From positions 1 to 58,156 of the forward strand of contig CALRHC010000004.1 in the NCBI GenBank assembly GCA_943359335.1: DNA of 58,156 nt. Reading direction: 5' to 3'. The stretch comes from Candidatus Yanofskyibacteriota bacterium. Its GTDB lineage: Bacteria; Patescibacteriota; Minisyncoccia; JACQLN01. Below the pieces are notes generated by a model that worked only from the letters and a program-made list of their open reading frames with translations, was not told the origin of the DNA and made no database searches. Numbering within the stretch: the stretch's first letter is position 1; every line of letters begins with the position of its first letter. Shown piece by piece: positions 29,046-37,885 of this stretch. The translations under genes and the position numbers were made by a program.

Positions 29046-29072
29046 ATTTTATTTTTTAATCTTTCACTACTG

Positions 29073-29144
29073 TGCCTCTGGATGGAATCGAACCATCTTC
29101 TGAGCGTTATGAGTGCTCCGTTCTAACCATTGAACTACAGAGGC
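29073..29144 (-). tRNA. tRNA-Met (CAT), elongator type
   Basis: Acceptor GCCTCTG/CAGAGGC with a paired first position, anticodon loop CTCATAA, T-arm GATGG-TTCGATT-CCATC. The paired 1-72 position separates it from the initiator. A tRNA-Ile2 with modified CAT cannot be excluded. Confidence 0.85.
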
Positions 29145-29153
29145 CTTAAACTG

Positions 29154-29224
29154 AGCGGGATACCAGAATCGAACTGGCGCCTCCACCTTGGCAAGGTGAT
29201 GTACTACCACTATACGAATCCCGC
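29154..29224 (-). tRNA. tRNA-Gly (GCC)
   Basis: Acceptor GCGGGAT/ATCCCGC, anticodon stem TCACC-TTGCCAA-GGTGG (GCC), T-arm GCCAG-TTCGATT-CTGGT, discriminator T as usual for Gly. A GCGGGCTTGCCCGC repeat abuts its 5' end. Confidence 0.93.
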
Positions 29225-29255
29225 CTTCGCTAAAGCTTCGGCGGGCAAGCCCGCT
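29221..29255. repeat. CCGCC...GGCGGG repeat between tRNA-Gly and tRNA-Phe
   Basis: CCGCCTTCGCTAAAGCTTCG, then GCGGGCAAGCCCGC, has two hairpins. Its CCGCC arm overlaps the tRNA-Gly acceptor. It belongs to the same style as the repeats at 28951 and 55117. Confidence 0.5.
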
Positions 29256-29266
29256 TAAACTTTATG

Positions 29267-29338
29267 TGCCGCGAGTCAGAATCGAACTGACGACGCCATC
29301 CTCTTCAGGGATGCGCTCTACCACTGAGCTATCGCGGC
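29267..29338 (-). tRNA. tRNA-Phe (GAA)
   Basis: Acceptor GCCGCGA/TCGCGGC, anticodon stem CATCC-CTGAAGA-GGATG (GAA), T-arm GTCAG-TTCGATT-CTGAC. Confidence 0.94.
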
Positions 29339-29351
29339 AAAACAAACACAG

Positions 29352-29423
29352 TGGGTGTGGGAGGGATCGAACCTCCGACCTTTTCATTATCAGTGAAATG
29401 CTCTACCACTGAGCTACACACCC
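29352..29423 (-). tRNA. tRNA-Ile (GAT)
   Basis: Acceptor GGGTGTG/CACACCC, anticodon stem TTTCA-CTGATAA-TGAAA (GAT), T-arm GGAGG-TTCGATC-CCTCC. It is first in the cluster after 16S. TGTTATACA upstream (29424-29434) could be an extended -10 of its own. Confidence 0.94.
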
Positions 29424-29454
29424 GAGATTGTATAACAAGAATAATAGTAAACAA

Positions 29455-29480
29455 AAACACCCTTATTATCAAGGATGTTT
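29455..29480 (-). terminator. Terminator-like hairpin between 16S and the tRNA cluster
   Basis: On the minus strand AAACATCCTT and AAGGGTGTTT form a stem, followed by TTGTTT. It suggests that 16S transcripts can end before the tRNAs. Confidence 0.5.
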
Positions 29481-29490
29481 TTATTTTTCA

Positions 29491-29528
29491 GCACCATCTC
29501 TATACATTTTTTTGCAGCTTATTTTGGA
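29491..29528 (-). other. 3' arm of the 16S precursor processing stem
   Basis: The segment is nearly complementary to 31214-31250 in the 16S leader (TCCAAAATAAACTGCAAAAA on the plus strand there), giving a roughly 37-bp helix around 16S. Confidence 0.7.
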
Positions 29529-29645
29529 GTTCCAGTTATAACCTTTCTGAAACCAGGTAGTCGTTCTTTTAAGTACTACGACCAACACTTTACGTTCCGA
29601 TATAAATATCGGAACTATCAACCTTTCTAAAGAAAATTCTCTAGA

Positions 29646-31128
<1,483 letters not shown>

Positions 31129-31213
31129 AAAACTAAGATCGATTAACCCAATCAACTTAAAGATTAAATCTTTAAGTTATCGAATGAGTTTAAAAACCAA
31201 TCAAAAGAGTTTG

Positions 31214-31250
31214 TCCAAAATAAACTGCAAAAAAATAAATAGATTTGTGC
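31214..31250 (-). other. 5' arm of the 16S precursor processing stem
   Basis: Pairs with 29491-29528 (see there). A further AACTTAAAGATTaaatCTTTAAGTT-type hairpin lies between it and 16S at about 31158-31182. Confidence 0.65.
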
Positions 31251-31394
31251 TGACTCTATTCAATTATTAAGGTTCTTGGTGTATTTAAAAAACAAAATAC
31301 ACCTTCGGAAATTCCTTGGTCTTGAGTCAAGAAACTTTCGAAGATGTATCCGCTAAGTGTTTTTAATTTGTGCAGACCTGTATGTGTGTTCCCC

Positions 31395-31423
31395 ATTCTA
31401 TACGATAAGAAAAGCAGTGTCAA
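31395..31423 (-). promoter_or_regulatory. 16S rRNA promoter
   Basis: TTGACA (31418-31423), exactly 17 nt, TAGAAT (31395-31400). The leader would be about 260 nt. A plus-strand TTGACA (31434-31439) with TAATGT (31457-31462) for the 31502 gene is divergent only 10 nt away, so the two may compete. Confidence 0.8.
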
Positions 31424-31501
31424 ATAAGCATTATTGACATATTTCATATGTAATTGTAATGTTTAGAATCAAATGTACCTTAACCTGCAAGGAGGCGCGG
31501 A

Positions 31502-31900
31502 ATGGCTATTAAATTTGAAATGGATTTTACGTTTCTGAAAGATGAAGCTGGAAAAATAAATGGCCTCTCTTTGGTAGCTCAGGGACATACGGAATCCGAG
31601 GTTTTCTGCAGAACTTTTCCGAAGGCTTTAGTTGAAGGTAGTGCTGAATTGCACTTTAAAGAAAGTGAAATAATATTCAAGCATCTTACCTGCCGATTCC
31701 CTGGTGAATATAGATGTGAAGTTGACCCAACAGAGATGCTTTCATTCAGAAAATTTCAAGACGAAATAGAAGCATCGGAAGGAAAAAGAAGAATGAAATT
31801 TATTCGTACAGCTACTCTTACTGCTGGATTCGCAATAAAAGAAGCAACACCCGAAGAAATTGCAAATGTTCTGTCTCCACCTACAGTCGAAAAAAAGTAA
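31502..31900 (+). CDS. Hypothetical 132-residue protein with strong SD
   Basis: I do not recognise it. There is no signal or membrane segment; the fold looks alpha/beta (MDFTFLKDEAGKINGLSLVAQGHTESEVF... RFPGEYRCEVDPTEMLSFRKFQDEI). Two cysteines lie in the middle part. GCAAGGAGGCGCGG precedes the ATG, a near-perfect SD, unlike nearby core genes. It has its own promoter, divergent from 16S, and a terminator shared with trmD. It may be co-regulated with rRNA through the overlapping promoters (inference). Confidence 0.6.
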   Translation: MAIKFEMDFTFLKDEAGKINGLSLVAQGHTESEVFCRTFPKALVEGSAELHFKESEIIFKHLTCRFPGEYRCEVDPTEMLSFRKFQDEIEASEGKRRMKFIRTATLTAGFAIKEATPEEIANVLSPPTVEKK

Positions 31901-31904
31901 ACTC

Positions 31905-31930
31905 AAAAGGCCGCCCACAGGCGGCCTTTT
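31905..31930. terminator. Bidirectional terminator between the 31502 gene and trmD
   Basis: AAAAGGCCGCC-CACA-GGCGGCCTTTT with T-tracts on both sides. Confidence 0.85.
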
Positions 31931-32641
31931 TTATTTTACTCGCTCCTTCCTCCACTCCTCTATTTTTTTATGATCCCCCGAAAGCAAAACTTTTGGCACT
32001 CGGTATTTTTTACCTTTATATTCTAAAACCTCCGGCCGAGTATAATGCGGATATTCTAGCTGACCTCCCTTTTCTTCCCCTTTCCCCCCTTTTTCCCTTT
32101 TTAATAACCCGCTCCAGTGAGATTCTTCGGCAAGTGAATTTAGCTTAATAACCCCAGGGATTAGACGGCTCACCGCCGACACTACTGCCATTGCAGGAAT
32201 TTCGCCGTCGGTTAAAACATAAGGGCCTACCGAAATTTCTTCCGCCGAGGCGGACAAGTCTGCTTTTAAAACTTTTACAACGCGTTCGTCTATCCCTTCG
32301 TATCTTCCAGCAATAAGGATTATTTGATCAAATTTTTTAGACCAGTCGTAAGCTATTTTTTGGTTAAATTGTTTACCCTTAGCCGAAAACAAAACTATCT
32401 TGGTTTTCTTGCTTTTAGCAATACCGTCTACGGCTTTAATAATAGGATCCGCCATAAGTACCATTCCAGCTCCTCCACCATAAGGTGTATCGTCCACCTT
32501 TTTATGTTTATCTTCTGTATAATCTCGTAAGTTGTGAGTCTTTATTTCTATAAGCTTATTTTTTTGTGCACGGCCCAAAATAGATTCATTAAAATATGAA
32601 TCGAATATCTTTGGAAATATAGTAATTATTTCAAACTTCAT
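31931..32641 (-). CDS. trmD: tRNA (guanine-37-N1) methyltransferase
   Basis: 236 residues. TrmD makes m1G37 to prevent frameshifting. MKFEIITIFPKIFDSYFNESILGRA, YGGGAGMVLMADPI, AGRYEGIDERV and EEISVGPYVLTDGEIPAM (the SAM-binding trefoil knot) are present. Just before the knot, KADLSASAE replaces the usual short linker and is encoded by a GACTTGTCCGCC repeat. A second low-complexity insert, REKGGKGEEKGG, precedes the conserved LEYPHYTRP. Both are in frame and may be tolerated loops. The ATG has no SD and follows a TTTAGGG-type repeat. Confidence 0.95.
   Translation of the reverse strand: MKFEIITIFPKIFDSYFNESILGRAQKNKLIEIKTHNLRDYTEDKHKKVDDTPYGGGAGMVLMADPIIKAVDGIAKSKKTKIVLFSAKGKQFNQKIAYDWSKKFDQIILIAGRYEGIDERVVKVLKADLSASAEEISVGPYVLTDGEIPAMAVVSAVSRLIPGVIKLNSLAEESHWSGLLKREKGGKGEEKGGQLEYPHYTRPEVLEYKGKKYRVPKVLLSGDHKKIEEWRKERVK
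32241..32263. repeat. GACTTGTCCGCC repeat inside trmD
   Basis: TCCGCCGAGGCGGACAAGTC on the plus strand is the complement of the element next to tRNA-Asp (28951-28975), with two or three differences. It encodes ADLSASAEE in frame at about residues 126-133. Confidence 0.6.
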
Positions 32642-32687
32642 TTTATTTTTAGGATTTAGGGTTTAGAACTTAGGGTTTTAATTTGAC
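32642..32687. repeat. TTTAGGG-type repeat between trmD and murA
   Basis: AGGATTTAGGGTTTAGAACT and TTAGGGTTTTAATTTGACTT are words of the same family as at 38571 and in gatB. Confidence 0.55.
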
Positions 32688-33941
32688 TTAGGACTTTCTC
32701 ACTATATCTGCCCCTATCTCCCTCAACCTCTCTTCCAAGTTCTCATACCCTCTATCTATATGTTCAACTCCGGAAATTGTTGTTTTGCCACTGGCTACTA
32801 GCGCCGCAATAACCATAGTCATTCCAGAACGAATATCAAAACTAGTAACCTCCTTACCAAAAAGTGAAGTCGGACCAATAATTAATGCTCTGTGTGGATC
32901 CATTATTACAGCATTCGCACCCATCTTCATAAGTTCGCGCAAATAGCTCTGGCGAGCCTCGTACATCCATTCATGCACCAAACTAGCGCCTTCCGCCTGC
33001 GTAGCTAAAACCGCAAATGGGGGCAAATGATCGCATATTAATTTTGGGTATAAACCCGATTGTATTCTAAAAGCTTTGTAATGCGAAGCTGGTGGAGAAA
33101 TAACCAAAGAATCTCCTTCCTTTTTAAAATTAACATTCATTCTTTCTAGTTGCATTAAAACAGAATCTAAATACTCAAACTGAACCGGAGTTAATTTAAT
33201 AGAACTTTTTGTAGCTGCCGCTAAAACTGCGAAAGCGCTAATTTCTAGATCATCGGAAATCACAGAAACACTAGCCGACTCCATTGGGACATTCTTCCCT
33301 GAAATCTTTAAAGTTGTAGAACCAATTCCAGAAATTTTTATGCCTGCCGAAACCAAAAAATTACATAAATTTTGAACATGCGGTTCGGCAGCTGCTAACC
33401 TAATTTCCACTTCTTCCTCCATGCCTGCCGCTAAACATAAAATATTTTCTGTAGCTGTTACAGATGGTTCTTGTAAAACTAGTTCGCCACCTTTAAGTTT
33501 ATTAACTTTTAAATGTAAATTTTCTTTTTCGTTAACATCTACGCCTAATTCTTTAAAAGCATTTAAATGTGTATCTAGTGGCCGAGCACCTATAACATCG
33601 CCCCCTGGGTAAGGCAAAACAGCTTCACCAAAACGAGCCAGCATCGGCCCTGCAAATAAAATAGAAGCTCTTAATTTTCTAGCCGAATCCGGCAACGGTT
33701 TAGATTTTAAATTATCTGTTTTTATTAAAAGCTCGTTCTCGCCTAACCATTTATATTCCCCACCTAAATAAGCAATGATTTCTAACATCATTTCTACGTC
33801 ATTTATTTTAGGCACATTGGTTAGCTTAGTTTCTTTAACCAAAACTGACGCTGCAATCAAAGGCAAAGCGGCGTTTTTAGAGCCACTTATTTTCACACTG
33901 CCTTCTAGGGTTTTCCCGCCATTTATAACAAATTTGGACAT
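32688..33941 (-). CDS. murA: UDP-N-acetylglucosamine enolpyruvyl transferase, fosfomycin-insensitive type
   Basis: 417 residues. First committed step of peptidoglycan synthesis, transferring enolpyruvate to UDP-GlcNAc in the cytosol. The N-terminal SGSKNAALPL holds the Lys-Asn pair. The active-site loop reads PGGDVIGARPLDTH where E. coli MurA has PGGCTIGARPVDLH, so the Cys115 equivalent is Asp (about residue 113). In mycobacteria and Chlamydia this change gives natural fosfomycin resistance while keeping activity. The C-terminal DIRSGMTMVIAALVASG is present. It is downstream of a terminator after khpA, so probably has its own transcript. Confidence 0.95.
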   Translation of the reverse strand: MSKFVINGGKTLEGSVKISGSKNAALPLIAASVLVKETKLTNVPKINDVEMMLEIIAYLGGEYKWLGENELLIKTDNLKSKPLPDSARKLRASILFAGPMLARFGEAVLPYPGGDVIGARPLDTHLNAFKELGVDVNEKENLHLKVNKLKGGELVLQEPSVTATENILCLAAGMEEEVEIRLAAAEPHVQNLCNFLVSAGIKISGIGSTTLKISGKNVPMESASVSVISDDLEISAFAVLAAATKSSIKLTPVQFEYLDSVLMQLERMNVNFKKEGDSLVISPPASHYKAFRIQSGLYPKLICDHLPPFAVLATQAEGASLVHEWMYEARQSYLRELMKMGANAVIMDPHRALIIGPTSLFGKEVTSFDIRSGMTMVIAALVASGKTTISGVEHIDRGYENLEERLREIGADIVRKS

Positions 33942-33984
33942 ACAATTTTTGTAACCTTAATATACCAGTTTTACTCTATAAAAC

Positions 33985-34010
33985 ACAAAACCCCCGATTT
34001 TCATCGAGGG
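33985..34010 (-). terminator. Terminator of the rpsP-khpA operon
   Basis: On the minus strand CCCTCGAT-GAAA-ATCGGGGG, then TTTTGTGTTTT. Confidence 0.75.
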
Positions 34011-34030
34011 CTCTGTTTCCAACTCAAAAA

Positions 34031-34351
34031 TTAGAGTTTTAGGTCGTCTACAACATCATCTACCGATTGAGATCGTTCTGGTCTTGGAGGTCTTGTGCTA
34101 CCAGCTGGCTCTTCGATCTTTAAATTTACTCTGGCATTGTTTTTTGCACCCACAACACGAAGTAATGTCCTTAAAGCGCGAGCAGTGGCACCTTGTTTTC
34201 CAATAACCACACCCATATCGGCGGGACTCACTTTCAAAGTAAGTAGAACTCCCATTTCATCGACGGTACGTGTGGTAGAAACTTCATCCGGCACATTTAC
34301 CAAAGATTTAACCACAAATTCTACGAAATCTTGATCTGCGAATTTAGCCAT
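34031..34351 (-). CDS. khpA: KH-domain RNA-binding protein (KhpA family)
   Basis: 106 residues, slightly longer than the usual 75-80. One KH domain with VVIGKQGATARALRTLLR holding the GxxG loop (GKQG). The C-terminal tail RPPRPERSQSVDDVVDDLKL is extra. KhpA binds RNA, often with KhpB, and affects ribosome assembly and cell size. The rpsP-khpA order fits the usual rpsP-khpA-rimM-trmD operon, but rimM is absent and murA lies before trmD. Confidence 0.88.
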   Translation of the reverse strand: MAKFADQDFVEFVVKSLVNVPDEVSTTRTVDEMGVLLTLKVSPADMGVVIGKQGATARALRTLLRVVGAKNNARVNLKIEEPAGSTRPPRPERSQSVDDVVDDLKL

Positions 34352-34428
34352 TGCTTGTTATTCTATATTTCTGATTCTGAAAATCTGCGACCTTTATTTT
34401 GTACAAATAAAAGATACCAAAATAATTA

Positions 34429-34803
34429 TTAAGCCGCAACCTCGGCTTCAGCTACCTCCTCTTTTGATTCTTCAACTGGTTCTGTGGCTGGAGTAGATTC
34501 AGCTTTAGCTTCTGGTTTTGCTTCGCTAGCTGAACCTTTTTTGGCTTTCCAAACTTTGGTTTTTTCGCCAGCAACAACACCTAAATCTACAAACATATTA
34601 TGCAATGTTCCAGAAGGTTGAGCACCTTTTTCTATCCAATATTTAACCCTTTCTGTTTGGATCTTTTTTTCTTTGCTGTGAGGATTATAGAAACCCAAAA
34701 GTTCCAAGGTTTTACCTTGTGGTTTCCACTGGCTTTCTTGCAAAACTATTCTGAAAGAAGCCTGATGTTTTTTACCAACTCTTTGTAAGCGTATTACTAA
34801 CAT
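34429..34803 (-). CDS. rpsP: 30S ribosomal protein bS16
   Basis: 124 residues. MLVIRLQRVGKKHQASFRIVLQESQWKPQGKTLELLGFYNP and the helix RVKYWIEKGAQPSGTLHNMF are diagnostic. The core is 80 residues, followed by an Ala/Glu/Lys-rich tail (KKGSASEAKPEAKAESTPATEPVEESKEE) not found in short S16 proteins. First gene of the operon, with a strong promoter upstream. Confidence 0.96.
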   Translation of the reverse strand: MLVIRLQRVGKKHQASFRIVLQESQWKPQGKTLELLGFYNPHSKEKKIQTERVKYWIEKGAQPSGTLHNMFVDLGVVAGEKTKVWKAKKGSASEAKPEAKAESTPATEPVEESKEEVAEAEVAA

Positions 34804-34845
34804 GTAGTTTATATTAAAAAATCACCCAACGGTGATAGTTTTAGG

Positions 34846-34874
34846 ATAGTATCAGATTTTACCCAACTGGTCAA
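34846..34874 (-). promoter_or_regulatory. Promoter of rpsP-khpA
   Basis: TTGACC (34869-34874), 17 nt, TACTAT (34846-34851). A hairpin ATCACC-CAAC-GGTGAT (34820-34835) lies in the short leader. The -35 overlaps the end of the 34871 gene. Confidence 0.7.
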
Positions 34875-35143
34875 CGACTGGTTTTCTCTAAACGCAAGAC
34901 TCTCTGCTCTAATAGCTTAAACTCATCCCGACCAACTTTTTCTTTAAGTTCGTGGCGTATTAAAGATAATTCTGCTTTAACTTCGAGCATGTCTTCTTTT
35001 AACCCTCCTACATCTTTTTTAAGCACAGATACATCCTCTTTAAGAGAATCTAAACCTTCCCCAAAAACACCAAAATCATGTCCTAGTTTTTCTAAAAGGA
35101 TTGTATTATAGTCTTTTTTTATTTTAGTTTTCTTAACCGCCAT
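34871..35143 (-). CDS. Small coiled-coil protein downstream of smc
   Basis: 90 residues, basic N-terminus (MAVKKTKIKKDYN), then heptad repeats (LDSLKEDVSVLKKDVGGLKEDMLEVKAELSLIRHELKEK) to the end. It follows smc after 37 nt on the same strand. An accessory role for the SMC-like protein is possible from position only; no ScpA or ScpB similarity is visible. Confidence 0.6.
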   Translation of the reverse strand: MAVKKTKIKKDYNTILLEKLGHDFGVFGEGLDSLKEDVSVLKKDVGGLKEDMLEVKAELSLIRHELKEKVGRDEFKLLEQRVLRLEKTSR

Positions 35144-35180
35144 ATAAACATATTCTACTCCTTAACTTGGGCTGGTCAAA

Positions 35181-37367
35181 TTAAGCACTTTGCAATTTCA
35201 AAGAAAGCAAATGCGAAATGCCATCTTTCATGGAAATACCATATAAAGCATCGGCGCCGCGCATAGTTTCGCGGTTATGAGTAATAATTATAAACTGTGT
35301 ATCTTTAGATAATTCTTTAACCAAACGCACAAATTTTTGTGTATTGGTTTCGTCGAGTGCTGCATCAATTTCGTCTAAAACCATAACTGGCGGTTTGCGA
35401 ATACTGGCCAAGGCAAATAACAAAGCGATGGATGTTAATGTTCTTTCTCCGCCCGAAAGTGTGCCTAAATTTTTTACTTTTTTATTTGGCAAATCTAGTT
35501 TAATCTCCACGCCACTTACTTCCTCTTCATCTAAAATATCTTCCGAATCTTTTTGAGATTTGATATTTGATATTTGATATTTCATCGCGGCTTCCGCGAG
35601 ACTAGCCTTTCCCCCGCCAAAAATCAATCTAAAATATCCACCGAAAATATTACTCATTTCGGAAAGCGTAGTTTTATATTTTATACTTATTTCTTTTTCC
35701 AAATTTTTAACCAAATCTTCCAAAGAAGTTAAAGTTTTAGAAAGATCTTCCGATTCCTTACTTAAAAATTCAAAACGCTGGTTTGCGCCTTCATATTCTT
35801 GAATTATTTTCTCGTCTATTGAACCCACTTCTTCTAATTTTCTTTTTAATTTAAAGACTTTGTCTTCGAGTAAAGAAGAATCCGAAACAGACGAAGCCAA
35901 AACCACATTACTATTCTGTGGCTCCACGCTCAAAACTTCCGCCAATGTAACAACACCAACTACGCCCAAATCTTGGTTAAATTTATCTTTGTGCAATTTT
36001 AACTTTTCACTTTCTATTTCTGTTTCCCTTAAAGAACTTTCTAACCTGTAAAGTTCCGATTCCTTTTCCCTATAAATTCTTTCGGCAGCCAAAGAAACTT
36101 TGCGTTCGTCTATAAGCATTTTTTCTTTTTCGGAACGAAGCAAATTAGCTTTGTCCAACTTTTCTTTAATTTCACTTTGCGAAGTTAATAATTTTTCCAG
36201 ACCATGTTTAAGCAAGGGCAAAGTGTTGGAACTTACCGCAGGGTCAATACCTTTTTCTATGGCTTTTAATAAATCCTGAAGCGATAAAGCCACACCGGCC
36301 ATAACCCGCCTTAAAGAATCCACGTCCATACCTTTAAAATCTACACTCAAGTTTGTAACAAGTTCGCCTATTTTGCCTTTTAAATATTCCATACTTACTG
36401 GCAGACGCTGGCGTTCTCTTTCTTCTTCTAAATTTATTTTACCTTCGGTAGAAATAATTTCCCGCGCTATTTTATTTTCTTCGGCTTCAAAGTTTCTAAC
36501 TTCCGATATACTAGCCGCTAATTCGGCATTAAAATTTGTTTTTTTATCAAAAGAAAATAACTCTTCGCGAAATTTTTTAACTTCTTCGGTTAACGGCCTT
36601 AAACTTTGTTTAAACCGTCTTTCTTTTTCGGAAATTTTATTTTCCCAAGCCAAAATTTCTCTGTATCTATTACCAAATAAATCTACAGATGCGATTTTAA
36701 GCTCAGCTAAATACTCTGCCTTTTTTTCTAGTTTTTCTTTTTCTCTTTTTAAAACCCTAAGCTGAGGTTTTAATTCGGTTAAAATTGCGCCAACTTTTTC
36801 TAAATTTTCGCGTGTACGTTTTAATTTAGCTTCCGCTTGGTAACGCTTGTCTTGGTATTCTTTTACACCAGCTGCTTCTTCTATAAAACCTTTAAACTCT
36901 TTTGGGGCTAAATTTAAAAGCTTATCCGACATACCTTGCGAGATTACTCTAAACGAACTATCACCCACGCGAGATTTCGCCAAAAATTCTTCCATATCGG
37001 AAAGGCGAATTTTCCTACCGTTTAAAATATATGAATTTTCTCCACTTTTATCTACTTCCCGTTCTACCAAAGCTTCGCTTAGGCCTAAGTGGCTATTTAC
37101 CTCATCGCTCATATCAAAATGCATACCCACGTTGGCGCGCGCTAAAGAATTTCTGGTACCCGAACCATAGAAAATTAAATCCTCGCCTTTTTTACCACGC
37201 AAGTTTTTAAAGCTTTGCTCGGCCATAGCCCATCGGATAGCATCCACAACATTAGATTTACCCGAACCATTCGGCCCAGCCACCACAGTTATGCCTCTAG
37301 GAAAATCCAGCGTGGTGGACTTAGCGAATGATTTGAATCCACTAATTTTTAGCGATTTGAGATACAT
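35181..37367 (-). CDS. smc: Short SMC-like ATPase without a recognisable hinge
   Basis: 728 residues against about 1180 in canonical Smc. The head parts are complete: MYLKSLKISGFKSFAKSTTL, Walker A GPNGSGKSN (about 32-40), the Q-loop region, C-signature LSGGERTLTSIALLFAL (about 635) and Walker B PVMVLDEIDAALDETN. Between them lie two coiled-coil parts of only about 200-250 residues each and no Gly-rich hinge domain. A repeat-encoded YQISNIKSQ is inserted near residue 595. It is probably a chromosome organisation ATPase. How it dimerises without a hinge is unclear. The start may be leaderless (TAATAT 7 nt before ATG). Confidence 0.88.
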   Translation of the reverse strand: MYLKSLKISGFKSFAKSTTLDFPRGITVVAGPNGSGKSNVVDAIRWAMAEQSFKNLRGKKGEDLIFYGSGTRNSLARANVGMHFDMSDEVNSHLGLSEALVEREVDKSGENSYILNGRKIRLSDMEEFLAKSRVGDSSFRVISQGMSDKLLNLAPKEFKGFIEEAAGVKEYQDKRYQAEAKLKRTRENLEKVGAILTELKPQLRVLKREKEKLEKKAEYLAELKIASVDLFGNRYREILAWENKISEKERRFKQSLRPLTEEVKKFREELFSFDKKTNFNAELAASISEVRNFEAEENKIAREIISTEGKINLEEERERQRLPVSMEYLKGKIGELVTNLSVDFKGMDVDSLRRVMAGVALSLQDLLKAIEKGIDPAVSSNTLPLLKHGLEKLLTSQSEIKEKLDKANLLRSEKEKMLIDERKVSLAAERIYREKESELYRLESSLRETEIESEKLKLHKDKFNQDLGVVGVVTLAEVLSVEPQNSNVVLASSVSDSSLLEDKVFKLKRKLEEVGSIDEKIIQEYEGANQRFEFLSKESEDLSKTLTSLEDLVKNLEKEISIKYKTTLSEMSNIFGGYFRLIFGGGKASLAEAAMKYQISNIKSQKDSEDILDEEEVSGVEIKLDLPNKKVKNLGTLSGGERTLTSIALLFALASIRKPPVMVLDEIDAALDETNTQKFVRLVKELSKDTQFIIITHNRETMRGADALYGISMKDGISHLLSLKLQSA
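35551..35600. repeat. In-frame repeat in smc
   Basis: Three tandem TTTGATAT units followed by CGCGGCTTCCGCG. It encodes AAMKYQISNIKSQKD in a variable stretch before the C-terminal head. Such TTTGATATTTGATATTT words are normally intergenic. Confidence 0.6.
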
Positions 37368-37390
37368 AATACAAATATTATTTTAACATA

Positions 37391-37418
37391 AAAAATACCG
37401 AGCACATTTCGTGCTCGG
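37391..37418 (-). terminator. Terminator after the two small genes
   Basis: CCGAGCAC-GAAAT-GTGCTCGG, then TATTTTTTATG on the minus strand. Confidence 0.8.
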
Positions 37419-37424
37419 CTAAGC

Positions 37425-37625
37425 TCACTGCCTAGGTTTGGTTTCTCTAGGGTTTAAACCCCTCAAAACTTCGACGATTGTTTTCCAATTTGTTCTTAAA
37501 AATCTTTTTAATCCTCTGATACTATCTTCAGCACTCACTGTTTCACTAGAACCAGAAAGCCTTCTTTCGCAAATTTCCTTCAAAGATTCTTCACTAACTG
37601 GATTCACAATTCTTGCCACCACCAT
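37425..37625 (-). CDS. Small hypothetical protein, second of a pair
   Basis: 66 residues: MVVARIVNPVSEESLKEICERRLSG... SIRGLKRFLRTNWKTIVEVLRGLNPRETKPRQ, helical and basic. AAAAAGGAGAA is only 2-3 nt before the ATG, so one of the following GTG codons (37622 or 37619) may be the real start. It is 9 nt after the 37635 gene, so one transcript. Not recognised. Confidence 0.5.
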   Translation of the reverse strand: MVVARIVNPVSEESLKEICERRLSGSSETVSAEDSIRGLKRFLRTNWKTIVEVLRGLNPRETKPRQ

Positions 37626-37634
37626 TTCTCCTTT

Positions 37635-37859
37635 TTAGTCTAAGTGAACTGGAAACTTACATTCAGCTACTTCTTGAGGAGTTCTCCCTGGCCCAATTTC
37701 AATATAAGCGTTCGCGCTTTTTCTCTCAAGATCAGCAACCCTTTGTAGGTCTGATAACTGTTGGAGAGTTAATTTGAAATTTCTTAAACCTCCACCTATT
37801 ATTTTTAGGCTTGAATCGTAATACTTTGAAACATCAACTGGCTTTCCCTGCTTGACCAT
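37635..37859 (-). CDS. Small hypothetical protein, first of a pair
   Basis: 74 residues, MVKQGKPVDVSKYYDSSLKIIGGGLRNFKLTLQQLSDLQRV... with a helical middle and a C-terminal TPQEVAECKFPVHLD. AAAGAGAGAG precedes the ATG. It starts 26 nt downstream of rnc. Not recognised. Confidence 0.5.
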   Translation of the reverse strand: MVKQGKPVDVSKYYDSSLKIIGGGLRNFKLTLQQLSDLQRVADLERKSANAYIEIGPGRTPQEVAECKFPVHLD

Positions 37860-37885
37860 TTTTACTCTCTCTTTTTTTAAAAGGA

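Noticed and set aside
28304-29423. tRNA genes with introns
   Set aside because: All tRNAs fold as normal 71-75-nt cloverleaves.
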